A stretch of 64,000 nt of DNA from Stenopsyche tienmushanensis (GCA_008973525.1 WACJ01000010.1:1178001-1242000); one strand, 5' to 3'. Positions 1 through 12,007 are shown, counted from the first letter of the stretch. Translations and numbers: made by a program. Notes: generated by a model not told the origin, from the sequence alone.

Positions 1-1119
1 ATTCTAGAAATTCATTTCTTGAAATTTAACCCCACGGCGGACGACTCAATGAACTTAATGACGAATAACTCCTGTATCATGGTAAACGCAGATCTTTAAC
101 TGAGCTCATGAAAACTTCGAAAGATGTCGAATATTAACACATTTAACCTTTTTGAGACTACTAACCATTCTCCTTCTCTTTCGGATCAATTCTCGATTGA
201 GGTTTCATTTTAAGTGATGTTTTAGTCAATAGAATTTGACTATTGATGACCAAATATTTTCTTAAAAAGTGAAACTTTTTTAAAATCCCGGAAAATCTAC
301 ATTTAATTAAATAAAAAACATGATTGATTTGTAAATGAAAAGTCAATGCTGCCGCAACTATCTTCTGTTTATGCTACATTTTTGTCCTGTTTATGATGCA
401 TTTAGGAATGAAAATTTATGATTAGATTAGTGTTTCTTTTCAAGAATTTCTCAAGAAATGTTCAAAATCGAAAATTCGCATTTCTCGAGAAATTTTAGAA
501 ATCAATTTTTTTGTACGAATATTTTTAATACAGATAGAACCACTTCCATTTTTAAAACGCTGCATATGAGTGAGTTTCAGCCAAAGTGAATTCTTTTTGA
601 AAGGTTTTATTATGGTTTTCGATATGACAAAAAAATCATCCCCTGAATGTCTCGCACAACAAATTGGGTACACAAACAATACTTGTACTATACCTATATT
701 ATTTGCACAACTGCAAAAAATAAGTTGACACAGTTTTATCGCAATCGGATGAACGGTATGGCAGCGCATAAAATACGAACAAACAAACATTGATTTTTAT
801 ATATTAGATATAAGGAATTATTGTTTTTTTTTCCTGCGTATTTATATTATGTGGAAGTTCTTGAATTGAATTGTTTTAACATGATAGTCTTTGTTCGACG
901 ATTTGAAGCATTTGTTATCCATTTTGAGTATCTATAACGAAATCTGAAAATCGTTTGATGTTTTCTCCACTTAAAAACTCCATAAAACGTCCCCATGGTG
1001 TACTTGAAACACTTGCCTGAAGTCGTTGCCGAAATGGACAAAGCAATGACCGTAGTCGGCATCGAAGATTGGACTAGTCATCGACATATATTCAGACTTA
1101 GGGCATTACCTCGGAGAGC
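1..1119. other. AT-rich non-coding stretch, no gene seen
   Basis: No splice-flanked or family-recognisable coding sequence was found. Two weak repeat relationships are visible. Positions 165-235 resemble 3430-3500 (both carry a TTCTC...GATCAA...TTTCA...CAAT pattern). Positions 440-570 resemble 59030-59115 (fatty runs of 'TTTCTCGAGAAATT' type followed by 'CTTCCATTTTTAAACGCTGC'). Open frames here are short and low-complexity and look like chance. Confidence 0.5.
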
Positions 1120-1345
1120 GTTCATTGTGCGGTCCTAACAAAGCCCATTCGCGTCAATGCATTAATCTTCCGATTTGCGTTCTTTCTCCGACGTGGAGTG
1201 GTGCTCTGCTTCTTTTGTCAGACTTTAACTTCAGTCAGCATCGTTACGTTTACGAGCCACTCGAAATCTTTCAATAGATAAGCCCACAATGAGACGCGAC
1301 GCAAGATAAAAAAGAAAATTCTAAGCTGCCTCTTTTAAAACGGCA
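1120..1345. other. GC-richer unique island
   Basis: About 220 bases clearly richer in G+C than their surroundings. They match no other part of the window and lack transposon ends. No convincing exon (long frame with matching splice sites) was found. This is a candidate for conserved non-coding DNA or an unrecognised exon. Positions 1346-1901 downstream hold nothing recognisable. Confidence 0.3.
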
Positions 1346-1901
1346 TTAGTCGAGATGCCTTCGACACATTTGGCAGCCCTATCTTTGCAATTTTAAAATC
1401 AAGCTCGAAACGTGCAATAAAAAAGCCCAAAACGCCATCAAAAATGGACAACGTTCGCTCCTGCTACGGTTACGTATATAGCGGAACGTATAATGAAACG
1501 ATTCTGGAATGCAGAAATGGGTTGCGGTAGAACTTCGTATGAGCATTGAAAGCCACTGCTGCACTAATGCCCTTAATGAATTGGGTTTATGTGTGTATGT
1601 ACACACATTTATTTCGTACTAAGGCCATGGGAACAATTCATCCTTGCAGATACCATAATCAATACATTTATTGGTTTGCTAGCTATGTCAACTGAATTTA
1701 TTGAATTGCTATGATCACCACGATAAGGGTATTGCAATGCAACATGGAAAATGGATTATCTGTCACAGCATAAAAAGCCATTTTTTATCTGTCAGCTTTC
1801 AATGTAACAATGTGGTGTCATTTGTAAAATCTTTTATTTTTTAAATATTATTTATTTTATCTCCATATCCACTATTATGTAAATATTAGACATAATTATT
1901 T

Positions 1902-2158
1902 TGCACGTCCCTAGACAAAAAAATCCAGTGGTGTCAGATCTGAAGACAACGAGAGCCACGTAATAGAGCACGTCCCCAAACAAAGAAATCCAGTGGTGTC
2001 AGGTCTGAAGATCATGCGAGCCACGGAATAGAGCACGTCTCCAGATAAAGAAATCCAGTGGGTGTCAGATCTGGAGACCGTGCGAGCCACGGAATGGGAC
2101 ACGTTCCCAGGCAAAAAAATCCAGTGGTGTCAGGCTTGAGACCATGCGAGCTACAAGA
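1902..2158 (-). repeat. 65-bp minisatellite (4 copies) built from transposase coding sequence
   Basis: Four imperfect direct copies of a 65-66 bp unit. The anchor AATCCAGTGG recurs at 1922, 1987, 2052 and 2118. Read on the minus strand, each unit contains the codons for the motif SPDLTPLDFF, a signature of the DDE domain of IS630/mariner-type transposases. The clearest instance is SSDLTPLDFFV at the 1911 end. A 65-bp unit is not a multiple of three, so successive copies fall in different frames and the array cannot encode a repeated protein. A dispersed single copy of the same coding segment lies at 36831-36990. Interpretation: a transposase fragment amplified in tandem as a minisatellite. 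Confidence 0.8.
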
Positions 2159-2319
2159 GTCCCTCAAGTAATCTTATATTCAGTAATAAACTGCAGCAGG
2201 TCCAATGGAAAAGCTCTTCTGCACTGGGATGATCAGATAACAAGGATGCTGAAACGTCTAAACACTGACAATTTAAGGAAAAATGCTCAGGATAGACGTA
2301 AATGGTTGAATGCATTGTA

Positions 2320-2746
2320 TTAGGTTGTCCCATAAGTTTCTTTCGCAAATGAACACAGATCTAATCATAGCCATGATTGAAGAAAACCCGCGATATACTG
2401 TTCGCGAAATAGCTAACAAGTTAGAAATTCCACGAACATCCATCCATAATCATCTGAAAAAATTGGGCTACATCAATCGTTCAGATGTGTGGCTTCCACA
2501 TGAACTGACTGACTCAAATAAACTTCAAAAATAATTCAAAAAATGATATAAAAATGTACCTTGATCAATATTTTACCAACAAGACTGGGAAATTTTGGCA
2601 AGAAGGCATTATGTAGCTTCCGAAGAGATGGAGAAAGGTAATAGAACAGAATGCATCATATACTATTCAATAAATTTTGATGTAATACAAATTATTGTTA
2701 ATTTTTTCTTAATATGCAAACGAAAGAAACTTATTGAACACCCTAA
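2320..2746 (+). mobile_element. internally deleted mariner element (427 bp), TA target duplication
   Basis: The element is bounded by TA at 2318-2319 and 2747-2748. It carries about 28-bp terminal inverted repeats: TTAGGTTGTCCCATAAGT at the left and TTAGGGTGTTCAATAAGT on the complementary right end. It keeps the two ends of a mariner transposase gene and has lost most of the catalytic core, so it can only have moved with transposase supplied by another copy. The presence of both TIRs and the TA duplication shows it inserted as a unit, before or after the deletion. Confidence 0.9.
2352..2667 (+). pseudogene. mariner transposase remnant, N-terminal HTH plus C-terminal tail
   Basis: The first 60 or so codons give the DNA-binding helix-turn-helix region of mariner transposases, including REIANKLEIPRTSIHNHLKK and the linker motif VWLPHELTD (family form 'WVPHELT'). 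The frame then breaks. A separate frame at about 2594-2667 reads EGIM, a stop, then LPKRWRKVIEQNASY and a terminal stop, matching the usual mariner C-terminus (family form 'LP.RW.KVIEQNG.Y'). The central DD34D catalytic domain is missing and at least one internal stop is present. The element is non-functional. Confidence 0.88.
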
Positions 2747-2748
2747 TA

Positions 2749-3330
2749 GATACCCAGACATGAACGATACAGATATATAATTTTTCCAAAATATTACATC
2801 CATCCAAGAATTTCACCTGGATTTAACACTTGAAAATGAATTAAACTTCGAATATCATATCATATGCATGTTTTGCTTAGACATAATATTTTCCATTTAC
2901 ATCTGTGATTTGATACAAAAAATTAAGTTCTTGGTCTACAATATTAAGAAGTTAAGAAACACAACAGGTCACAAACACAAAAATTAATAAACATCGTCGG
3001 ATTCGAGTGTCAAACGTAAAAAATATGAGTAATGCTCCTTATTAATGTATCATCGAGACTGTCACATTCAACCCTGTTTCATTGTTTTTGTCCTTATCGT
3101 TGATACCCTTATAAATAAAACAAAAGGCGAACCCGCTGGAACGTCCTTTTTCTGTTTATTACAATCGACTTTACCTGTGGGTTTTACAGACAATGAAGGT
3201 TTCTCTCAATATGTATCAATAAAACTTCTTGTACATAACGCCCTCAAGGGTGCTCATGAAACGTATTTTGAGTATTTTTCAACGGCACAAGAAAAAAAAA
3301 CAAAGTGATAATTTGAAATACATTAATATA
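2749..3330. other. no gene or recognised repeat
   Basis: AT-rich sequence with an open frame of 87 codons on the plus strand (3045-3308). It has no recognisable domain, no splice context and a low-complexity end, and is treated as chance. Confidence 0.5.
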
Positions 3331-3430
3331 AGATGAAGCTGTGTTTGTATAATATATAATAAAATTGGCAAGCTACGTATAAACACACACGTTTTTATGA
3401 TGTATGCGACGGACACGAACACATTACAAA
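3331..3430 (+). repeat. Rep-F dispersed repeat, copy 1
   Basis: One of four related segments (others near 15085-15188, 38490-38610, 62390-62516). Shared features in order are a TGTTTGTRTAATATATAAT core followed by AAAATTGGCAAGCTA, then CACACACG and a GYGCGACGGACACG-like part. The core contains AATAAA, so this could be the R/U5 part of a retroelement. That is inference; no terminal repeats were defined. Confidence 0.6.
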
Positions 3431-4689
3431 CAATTCTCCCTGTTTCCGATCAACTACCGCTTAGAGTTTCACTTTTCGTGACGTTCAAGCCAATTTACCC
3501 TGCAAATATAAGACATTATTTTATAGTTGTATCGCACGTGGAAATATGGCAGTCTTAGCGAAATAAATTGCTTGATCTGACAAATTAATTTTAAAATGGC
3601 TTATAACATGACTGCAATGGCCAGTGACGCGCCTAATTAATGGGGGAGGGTGGCATTGTTCCGCAAATCTGCAATGTTGAATGCAGCGTAGACCATAATG
3701 CAATTTGATGTTATTACTGAATAAATAGGTCACAGCGAATTAATTAAATCCAAATGTACGCAGGCTACGCAAAAGCAATACCCAGAATTATATATTATAT
3801 ATCTAATACGGTATGCGAACCTATGCTCTCGGATATCCAAATTTTATTTCGGCATATAAATCATTATGCATATGCATTTGCTGCTGCATTCAAGCCGCAT
3901 CGATTGGATGCTTCGCCGTGCAAATCTATTTTGAAATGATAAACGCGTACACCATAAACTTTTAAAAAACTGCTCTATTTGAGTTCGAATTTTGACAGGT
4001 GTAAAAAAAACATTATTCTGAAAACCGTTGTCCATCAGGTGGCTGTCTGAAAAATATCAGGTATTTTTTGAATTTATTTAACAGCGTGCATACAATTCTT
4101 TGACATTCTTTGACGAAGTTGATTAAAATGTTTTGTTTTTATCATCAAAGATATTTTTTGACTTTAGTGTTAAAATAAAGGGCGCCTCGCATGAATGCCT
4201 TGTGCCTCGTAATCCTCACCTAGTATCGAAAAAGTCAAGGAAACCATCGATAATCAAAAACTGCACTATCTTCAAATGAGGGCGTTTGTTTGTTATCATC
4301 GAGGCTAGTGACCCCCCCATTGCAGTTACCGCACCCGAATAACGCAACTGTCGCAGCGACGAAGGCAACGTATAAGCACGATAAGTCGACCGAGAGACAC
4401 CGCTATGTTACAATGAATTGAATTAAATTTTAAGGAAAATTTGTCATTGTTTCAAATTTCAAGCGCACCTTATAGCTATTTATTCACTAGATGTTAGTAT
4501 ATTGATTTAGATTCTCGGTTTTTATGTTAATTAATTTTCAATAAAATAAATAAAAGGTTAGGGGCACATGCATTTTTGTTGAAAAATAATATGTTGTGTG
4601 AGATGTGCCATCGACTAAAAATAATTGATTTACATGCAGTGTGATCGGTCTTTAGAGTGTTAATATAAAAAAATTGGAATATTAAAAAT
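3431..4689. other. no gene seen
   Basis: AT-rich. Positions 3430-3500 weakly resemble 165-235. A modest GC-richer patch at 4290-4400 (run of seven C at 4313-4319) has no coding signature or repeat partner in the window. Confidence 0.45.
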
Positions 4690-5575
4690 TTGGTTGTGTA
4701 GATACGTTCGACGCGGAGTCGAATATAAAAAAATCGTATAAAAAAACTTGAACTACATAGAGAACTGAGGGATAGGTTCCATTATTTTTAAGAATCGCAT
4801 AACTTCAAATCATTGTGATAGAATGTACCAAAAATCGCATAAAAAAGTTTAAAAAATATATTATTGTTATCAGTCAGCACACATTTATTCGTCATCCTTC
4901 TGTGTTAAAATAGTCTTTTTAAAAATATAATCACTGATTAACCCGTTAAAAAGGTAAGACACAGAGTTGTGTCCGAATTCTTGTGTCTCAGAAAAAGCGT
5001 TCTTATACGTTGAGTTTGAAAGAAACAGAAAAGGAGAGAGTATCTTCCAGGTCAAAGATTGTGAATGTGAGACAAAGACGGAGAGAGCATCTTGCGTACG
5101 TCGTATGATTATATAGATCGTTAACCCAAATTTATCGACTAATAATGATATGCGAATGATATAATGAATCGATTTCATGTGAATTATTTATGTTTATTTG
5201 AAGAAATGATCGAATATTGTGTCCTATCGACAGTGTTAATTTATATATGTACAAGTTTCATACACGCTGCGACGGTCCTGACAGATAAGTGGATTTGTAC
5301 GGATGATAAGTGGCGGACATACAAATATATCTACGTTAAACTTTGCGAAGATTTAACTATTATTTTTTTTATGCAGTTCACCATATGGAGACAACTTGCA
5401 CGACGTTTGTAACTTGCACTAGTATTAATTTTAGATTTTTTTAATACGCATTCGTATAAAAAAAGCTTTGTTCTCTAAAAAAAACATAAGGGAATGGTTC
5501 CATTATTTTTGAAAACCGCATAACTTCAAAATCGCATAAAAAAGATCCGCATAAAAATTGACCCAAGTGTATTAT
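4690..5575. mobile_element. Rep-D pogo-like element, interrupted by Rep-A
   Basis: Rep-D is recognised by the sequence around GAGGGATAGGTTCCATTATT, ATCGCATAACTTCAAATCAT and repeated 'ATCGCATAAAAAA' blocks. The left part (4690-4937) and right part (about 5420-5575) both match the copy at 43391-44080. The outer right end carries ACCCAAGTGTATTATA (5561-5576), the inverted form of TATACACTTGGGT at 43391-43403, so this looks like a terminal inverted repeat next to TA. TIR style and TA flank suggest Tc1-mariner/pogo superfamily. No transposase remains. Confidence 0.65.
4938..5312 (+). mobile_element. Rep-A TTAA element, copy a, nested in Rep-D
   Basis: It begins at TTAA (4938-4941) with CCCGTTAAAAAGGTAAGAC and continues with the family landmarks: GAGACAAAGACGGAGAGAGC, TTAACCCAAATTTATCGACT, TCGACAGTGTTAATTTAT and CATACACGCTGCG. 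The related Rep-D copy at 43391-44080 runs through this position uninterrupted (GTGATTTAACTTATAGC near 43703), which gives a paralogous empty site. The right boundary is not clear. Ends beginning TTAACCC and insertion at TTAA fit the piggyBac superfamily, by inference. The short open frames across it are repeat artefacts. Confidence 0.6.
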
Positions 5576-6404
5576 AATCCAGTTATTGGACCACAAGAAT
5601 ATAAGAAGAAAAGTTAAATTTAATTTTCAAAAATGTAGTTCATTATATTCAAATCATATCTTAAATACATGCCCTAAATATATACCCATAAAGGGCTCAA
5701 AAAAATTTGACAGCCAGTTATATTTTTGAATTTAAATTGGCGATTCAAAGGGATTTTTTTTAAATTCCTACAAAAAAAAAAAATCTGCCGCAAACGATTT
5801 TCCCAGTTGCAGTTTAACGCTCAGATATGTAAATTGGCCAATGGAAATGGCTGAAAATTCAGATGAACAAAGTGTAGTAGCATTTGTAAAATCTATTGAA
5901 AATATCTCTTTGTAACATTAGCCTTTAGAATAGTTGGACTATCCAATAATTTCCACATGGCGGCGTTATTCAGCTTTCATACTATTTGGGTCATCATGCT
6001 TGCATCAATAACTATCGATCGTGGACAAATACCAAATTAGTTCTGACAAACATATGGAATGCAGCATAAAATTGGTCAGCCTCCATATATTATTCATGCT
6101 AATTTTGCGACCATCAGTCTATTCAGTCGAAGAATTTTATTTGCAAGTCATTTTGTTCGGCTTTGAGTTTGAGTAAAGTAAACTTCAGCAATGAGGTGCA
6201 ATTTGCTAGACGTATCAAGCGTACTTTCAGCAGGCTGAATTAACAAATTTGCCTTTTATGATTTATGCATATCGTAATTTTGGAAAATTTTCCCCGAACA
6301 AAAGTAGCATGAAGACCTTTAAAAATATCATGACCACACTTTACATTTCATTGAGTAATTAATTATTGTACCTAGTCCACCAGCGTGCATCTAAATCGCA
6401 TTTA
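5576..6404. other. no gene or recognised repeat
   Basis: AT-rich, rich in A- and T-runs. Nothing supported. Confidence 0.5.
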
Positions 6405-6545
6405 ACGCGTTTTTGTCAATTTTTTTTAAACACGGTTGACATGGTATCTCAAATTCTAATTAACCGATTAACTTTAAATTTGGCATAAATCTTTTATATA
6501 TAATCTTCTATCGTATCTACCAGATTTGCGTCAAAATTTTATTTT
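6405..6545. repeat. dispersed repeat, pair with 48330-48460
   Basis: About 130 bases align with 48330-48460: ACACGGTTGACATGGTATCT (ATGATATCT in the partner), then 'TTAACTTTAAATTTG', 'CTTCTATCG' and 'TACCAGATTT'. No ends were defined and the family is unknown. Confidence 0.6.
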
Positions 6546-8736
6546 TAACTATTTAAAAAAAATATTTAAACTGTAAAAAAATAATCCTAAAATTGTTTTT
6601 TTATTAAAATAGTCGTCGTTTTATGAAAATAATTTTTAATATTTTTTTTCGAGGTAGGGACTATAAAGACATATTTACTTATTAAGAATCAATTATATTT
6701 TTTTAAATTTAAATTACTAAAAGGGCTTAAATTGTGTCAACCAGGACAGGCTCTTTTTTTTACCCCTCAATAAATGGTGAAAAATATGTACTTGAAATAT
6801 TTTTTATTTTGATTGAAAAAATGCCCAAAATTTGTGCTCCTAAACTAGCATATTTTACCCTTAATCTTATTTAAAAGCAAAACTTAAATCTCAGATTTAG
6901 TTAATAAGTACCAGTCAGTATTATTGTTGATACAATATCTGAAACCTGAATTCATTAAACTTTTTCATTCGACAATTTCAAAAATAAAAAGAATTTAAAG
7001 ACGTTTAAATACTGTCTTCTTAGATTTGGAGCAACGAGTGGCTACAAGAAAGCGAAGATCTGCTTTGGTCATGATTTTGACCATAGATAGTTGATCTAAT
7101 TTTAATAATGAATTTGTATTAGATAAATACTTTTCAACTATATGAAAAGTTGAAATGAACATTGGTATATGATATTTTAAATCGGTAGTATTATATATGG
7201 TGAATTCTATATATCATGAACATGCTTGAAGGCAACGAAAGGATGAAAATGTTCTCCTTTATAAATTTCAGTATAATGAAATAAAGTATCTGAGACAAGA
7301 TACTCAAGAGATGGAAGATAACTTTTTAAAAAAGCTCTATGAAATGGATATACGAGAGAAGTTCAAAACACGTCCATTAGTACTCTGTATCGAAATATAT
7401 CAGTGGATAATTTAAGTCGGAAATAAATAAACTTTCAGCAAATGTTATTAATGTTTAAGAAATGTAGAAGTAACTGGCTTTCATATTCAACCAGATTTAC
7501 ATTAATTTATTCAAATTATCAAACTGATTGAAGGTTTAAAAAGGGTCAAAGTGATAAGGATAAGTTAAACAATAATATATGCTAAATATTGATACTTTAC
7601 ATCCCGAACCTTTTCAATACTCAGAATGAGCTAATGAATGATCTGGAAGAAGGGAAGAATGCGAATCAATACAAATTTACATACATATATATTTAGACAG
7701 TAAAAAAATATATATGAATACTTTTCAAATTGTCTGGCAAAAATATATTTTCAAATGATTTAATGTCGTAGAACTAATTTTGATAATATTTTGATAAATG
7801 TATATGTTTTTTGAACCTTTTTTATTCGTCCTTTTTGTTATGTTTCCCATAAAACATCCAATTACTTGGTTTAATTAATATTTTTTTCTATATTTGTAAC
7901 TTTACTTCTGTCTGTAAATCGTGGTTGATTCAGAAGTTCAAAAACAATATTTTATGTAGTCTTATCATATCTACCTTTGGGTAGAATTTTCGAAATCGTA
8001 ACACTAAAAAAATGTCGGAAAAGTCACTCAAATGTCAGTTTTGCATCAATTAGTGCGCATGTAGATTGCGGAGTGCCACTTTTTACTGCATTTACTGAGT
8101 AAAATACATTTTAAAATTCTATCTAAATTATTTTATCCGATTTAAAGTCCATTAAGGAAATAAAAAGAGTCTTGAGACACTAAATGTTAAAAGAAAAAAC
8201 GGGAATAATTTCATTATGAAAATGGGTCAAAGCCTATCCTTAACGGAGAGGAATTAGCCATAACGCTAAAAAAATGATTGAAAAATACTAATATTCTATT
8301 TTATTGATGCAATGGATCAAACATACAAAAGAACACGGTCAAAATGGGCAGGGCTTAAAGTGATATTTGTCAGAGTTTCTGCTCATTTTTTTCCAGTCTT
8401 TTTATATTAATATCAATTGAAATCTATCCATTTTATTTAACTTTCTTTAAAAAAATTTTAAAATGCTTCATATAAATTAATTCACAAAGCTATAAATCAA
8501 AAGTTATAAATCAATCAATTAATAAAACTTTTTTCAGTATAGTTCCATAAATAAATATTATTTTTTGTATTCTGTTGAGTCATTCAAATAGTTTTCTGCA
8601 AAAAAATATTTGTATTATTAGGGTGTACCATACAAACGTTCGGAATTCGCAGTATAGAATTACAACACTATAACTTTAATAACAAACACTCCATACCCTT
8701 GAATTACCTGATTCTAGTTTCAGAACTTTTTATTCC
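6546..8736. other. no gene or recognised repeat
   Basis: About 2.2 kb of AT-rich sequence, stop-dense in all frames. No transposon ends or exon-like segments were recognised. Confidence 0.5.
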
Positions 8737-8965
8737 TTAACCCTATCGAACCGGGAATCGTGAGACAGAGACGAGTGTCTTGCGTCTCATCATACACCCT
8801 GCATGGATGGCAATTACGGCAGTAAAGGTATCGTCGAATAAGCTATTCAGCTCTCTCAACAAAGATACGTTCATGTTGTCTTGAGAGCAGGCGTTTGTTT
8901 TGATTATTAACACATTACCATCGGGCGAGCGTTCAAGGCCGCTGCTACGTACGGCGGGCATAAAC
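8737..8965. repeat. TTAA-associated, GC-richer repeat remnant
   Basis: A TTAACCCTATCGAACCGGGA start (8737) is followed by a GTGAGACAGAGACG segment resembling the Rep-A interior. A second TTAA at 8907-8910 starts TTAACACATTACCATCGGG, which resembles the end at 11117 read on the minus strand (TTAACACATCTCCATCGGG). Probably remnants of piggyBac-type ends. No TIR pair could be matched, so the assignment is weak. Overlapping opposite-strand frames of 70-76 codons are not supported as genes. Confidence 0.35.
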
Positions 8966-9688
8966 AAGAGCATTTTGCGTAAAAACTATTTTTTACAAAA
9001 ATCGATATATCTCTTAAAGTATTGCATATTTTCTAATGAAATTTTAAATAATCACTTACCAAATAGTGCTTCTTCATTTAGTAAACTTTTTAAGACAAAT
9101 GATAATGTTTAAAGTCGTATTTACTTATTCACTCACAAGATATAAATATATATTTATAAAAGTTATACAGAAATAATTAACTACGTAAATATTCGTAAAA
9201 CGTCTTCTAATATCTAGGCATTGTATGATAATTATGAAAAAATTGGCCTCGATGTGAAGGAATTTTACAAAATTTACACATTAGTAGTCAATGATTTTTT
9301 TTATGAACACACGACATTGTCTTTGGGGACTATTTTTTTTTTACCGTTTGTCATTATTTTTATGGCTTGATTTTGTTTCATTTCCATTAACAATCGTTTG
9401 GGGGATCTCTTTTACATATTTTGGGTGATAATTTCGACTGGTCTTGGTTCTGGTTCATCCAATACGGTATCAACTGTGGCGCGAATGAAACTCCAACACT
9501 TCGCGATGCTTAATAAAAATTGTTTGTAACTTAGTTTGTTATTTAAATTTAACTTTTTTTAAACTATAAAAGAATTAAAAAAACACAGTTCAACAAATAC
9601 AACACTACTCTTTTTGTCCATTTTTTTCTATGCGTATTAGACTATAGTACGATAAGTATTAGTCAACGAGATTAACACCTTTACTATA
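8966..9688. other. no gene or recognised repeat
   Basis: AT-rich sequence, nothing supported. Confidence 0.5.
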
Positions 9689-10600
9689 TTAAGGCGTCTT
9701 CTTACTTTAGGCGCCTCAAAAATAGGCTATTTTCGGGATTTTTTTTCGAGGATTTTCGCTAAAAATTATGGAATAAAATGGATCTTATGTAATAAACACA
9801 TCTTTTAAGTATATGAAAAAAAAATATTTTTACTTTTTTGAACAATTATTATAATAAAACAGTAGCATCGAAAAACCCGTGTAGAAATGTTGATGATATC
9901 TCCGTGATGGGTCATTTGAAACAAAAAAATAAAACTGTTTTAGATTCAGTATATCAGTGGCTATAGCGCATATCATCAGATTTTTGATATTTGCGAAAAT
10001 AACAAAATGGCGCACGTTTTACGAAAAAGTAAAAAAAACCTCGTTTTTTTTGCAGTTTTTTGTAAAAAAAAATTACTTAAAATCAAAATTTCAAAAATCT
10101 GATGATATGCGCTATAGCCATAACTATGAAGAATATGTCATTCAAATTTCATGACAATCGGCTGGATAGTTTCCAAAATTTCATCAACAAGCCACCGAAA
10201 AACCTTGTTTTGAGATAAACGCGTTTAAAGTTTTGGTTGCAGAAAAATTGCCCAGACACAGCTGTTGAAACACTCATTGTTATTTTGGGTATTTCCTCCG
10301 AAAATCTTCATAAATTGGTTTCAAAACCTCGTGAATATCCTCAGCTAGAGCAGGAGGATGTTTAAAAGTTTCAATCTGATTGTTTTTCACCACTTTCTTG
10401 TACTTGCACCATGAGTCTGAACAATACGTATGCAGCCGGGTGCTCTCAGGTAGTCACCTAACGGTCACCCAAAAATATAGTTAAACTTGTCCGATCTTTA
10501 TAAAATTTCGATATAACATTTTTGAAGATATGTACTTTCAAAATTTAAAAAAAAATAAAAATCGATTTTTTTAAATTTGTAAAGTGAGAAGACACATTAA
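9689..10600. mobile_element. TTAA-flanked non-autonomous transposon (Tpal), copy 1
   Basis: This 912-bp unit is flanked by TTAA at 9689-9692 and 10597-10600. Its 17-bp terminal inverted repeat is GGCGTCTTCTYACTTTA, inverted at the right end as TAAAGTGAGAAGACRC. A second copy is at 59862-60789. Insertion at TTAA fits the piggyBac superfamily, but the TIR does not start with the usual CCC/CCY, so the class is inferred. Inside are a pair of 30-bp inverted arms (9958-9987 and 10091-10120). The 65-codon frame beginning MAIAHIIRF starts and ends in these arms and is probably not a gene. A later block (10180-10470) is well conserved between copies. Confidence 0.85.
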
Positions 10601-11004
10601 ATGGTTATTTAATTAGTAGAAAAGCAATAGTATTCCTTCTAGAACATTTGCTTTATTCCACAGTTTAAAAAAAATACTAAAATCATTACAGAATATTTTA
10701 AAAAGTACCTGTAAAGAAATGTCCACACTTGTGGACACTGGACCACAAGGGGTTAATGACTGACTTAAATAAACAAAAAATTGTCTCTCTGACATATTTT
10801 TGAAGTGTTTAAATCTTGTTGAAATTGTTTATTTCATTAGAGCAGTCGTCTGATGTCAGCCACATGAGATTATTTATACGTAATTTTATACTCAGACTAA
10901 AAGCGTATATCATACTCATATTTTAATTTTTTGTTGAAGTAAATATAGTTTGAACCTTTTTAAAGCGTTAGACATTCAATGTTCATACAAAAATATCTGG
11001 TATC
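10601..11004. other. spacer with a piggyBac-like end at about 10722-10756
   Basis: The segment GTCCACACTTGTGGACACTG, then ACCACAAGGGG and TTAA (10753-10756), has the look of a piggyBac terminus reading outward (TTAACCCCTTGTGGTCC on the complement) with an internal palindrome GTCCACACTTGTGGAC. No partner end was found. The rest is AT-rich with nothing supported. Confidence 0.35.
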
Positions 11005-11120
11005 TATACCTTTTCTGCCGTCAAAGTGGAGTCAACGCAAAAGGTATAAATACCCTTCCCGCCGGTAACCACCAGCCGGCGCAACGGGTATAAATACCCT
11101 TCCCGATGGAGATGTGTTAA
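11005..11120 (-). repeat. piggyBac-like terminal segment with duplicated 19-bp motif
   Basis: The palindrome-containing motif GGTATAAATACCCTTCCCG occurs twice (about 11043 and 11089), separated by a GC-rich CCGGTAACCACCAGCCGG palindromic linker. Read on the minus strand from 11119, the segment begins TTAACACATCTCCATCGGG. Repeated subterminal motifs inside a TTAA end are typical of piggyBac-like elements; the assignment is inference. The 61-codon minus frame across it is a repeat artefact. Confidence 0.4.
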
Positions 11121-12007
11121 GATACTCGCATCATTCTTATCATTGACCAATTTTGTTATTCTCCTTTGATTCTTCTGGAGTGGCGTCATTAGCTGAGTAT
11201 CACTACTCCTTTACAAAATCTACTCCTTCAGAAGTAAATTTGCAGGCTTGCACGGTAACCTCATCATTTTATTTTCGTAACACATTAATAGGCAAAAATA
11301 GCTGAACAACAGAAAGCATACGCCATGCATGTTGAACATTAAGAAATGTTCCAAAGAAATGAATGAATATTGCATGCTATCAACAATGTTAAGGCTCATT
11401 TATTAAAAAAGTGATTTATATGGTGGGTGCTATAAAACATTATTAAAGTTCTCCGGTTTGAAAGGGATAAAGAGTACATATTTGTCAAACATGAGCTTTT
11501 TTGATATATTAAAAATTTTGAAGCAAAAATGGAGCTTTAGAAAAATTCGCGCAACGTCAACTTATCCAGCTTTTTAACCTCTCTTGCTGATAACAAGAAA
11601 TAGATGTGACACCCAACTCATAAAAAAACAATGATTTCCACTATGATTTTTAAATCTTCATCACTAACGATGATTCTGTGTATTCCCCGAGGTTTCATAT
11701 TACCGAAAGATTTAACCCAATTTGAACTCATACAAAAAAAGCAAGCTGAAATCTTTTATTGGCACAAATCTATTGAAAGTACTAGAAAACAATAGAAATA
11801 GCAACATTGACTTCGTATATAAAAAAATGTGATAACTCGTACTATTATTAATTTTAAATAGTCAAACATGTCAAACAAAAACAGAACCTTTATCATTCAT
11901 GATTGATCATTGATTTACTGAAATTCCGAATCTTCATATGGTACAATATAAAATCATTGTCATTTGTGTTATATATTAAGCAACTCACTTATTTTGCAAT
12001 ATTTTAA
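11121..12007. other. no gene seen
   Basis: AT-rich. Positions 11345-11400 faintly resemble the Rep-A interior (GCATGCTATCAACAATGTTAA). Nothing else supported. Confidence 0.45.

Noticed and set aside
1911..2114. 67-codon frame as a repeat protein
   Set aside because: The 65-66 bp unit is not a multiple of three, so the apparent protein repeat changes frame. It is a minisatellite of transposase DNA.
8737..8910. A complete 174-bp TTAA element
   Set aside because: Both TTAAs are present but the adjoining sequences are not inverted repeats of each other, so it is listed only as a remnant.
9957..10154. 65-codon frame conserved at 60158-60355 as a possible small gene
   Set aside because: It starts and ends in the arms of an internal palindrome inside a TTAA transposon, and its conservation follows the DNA. 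Differences include non-conservative changes, and no domain is recognisable.
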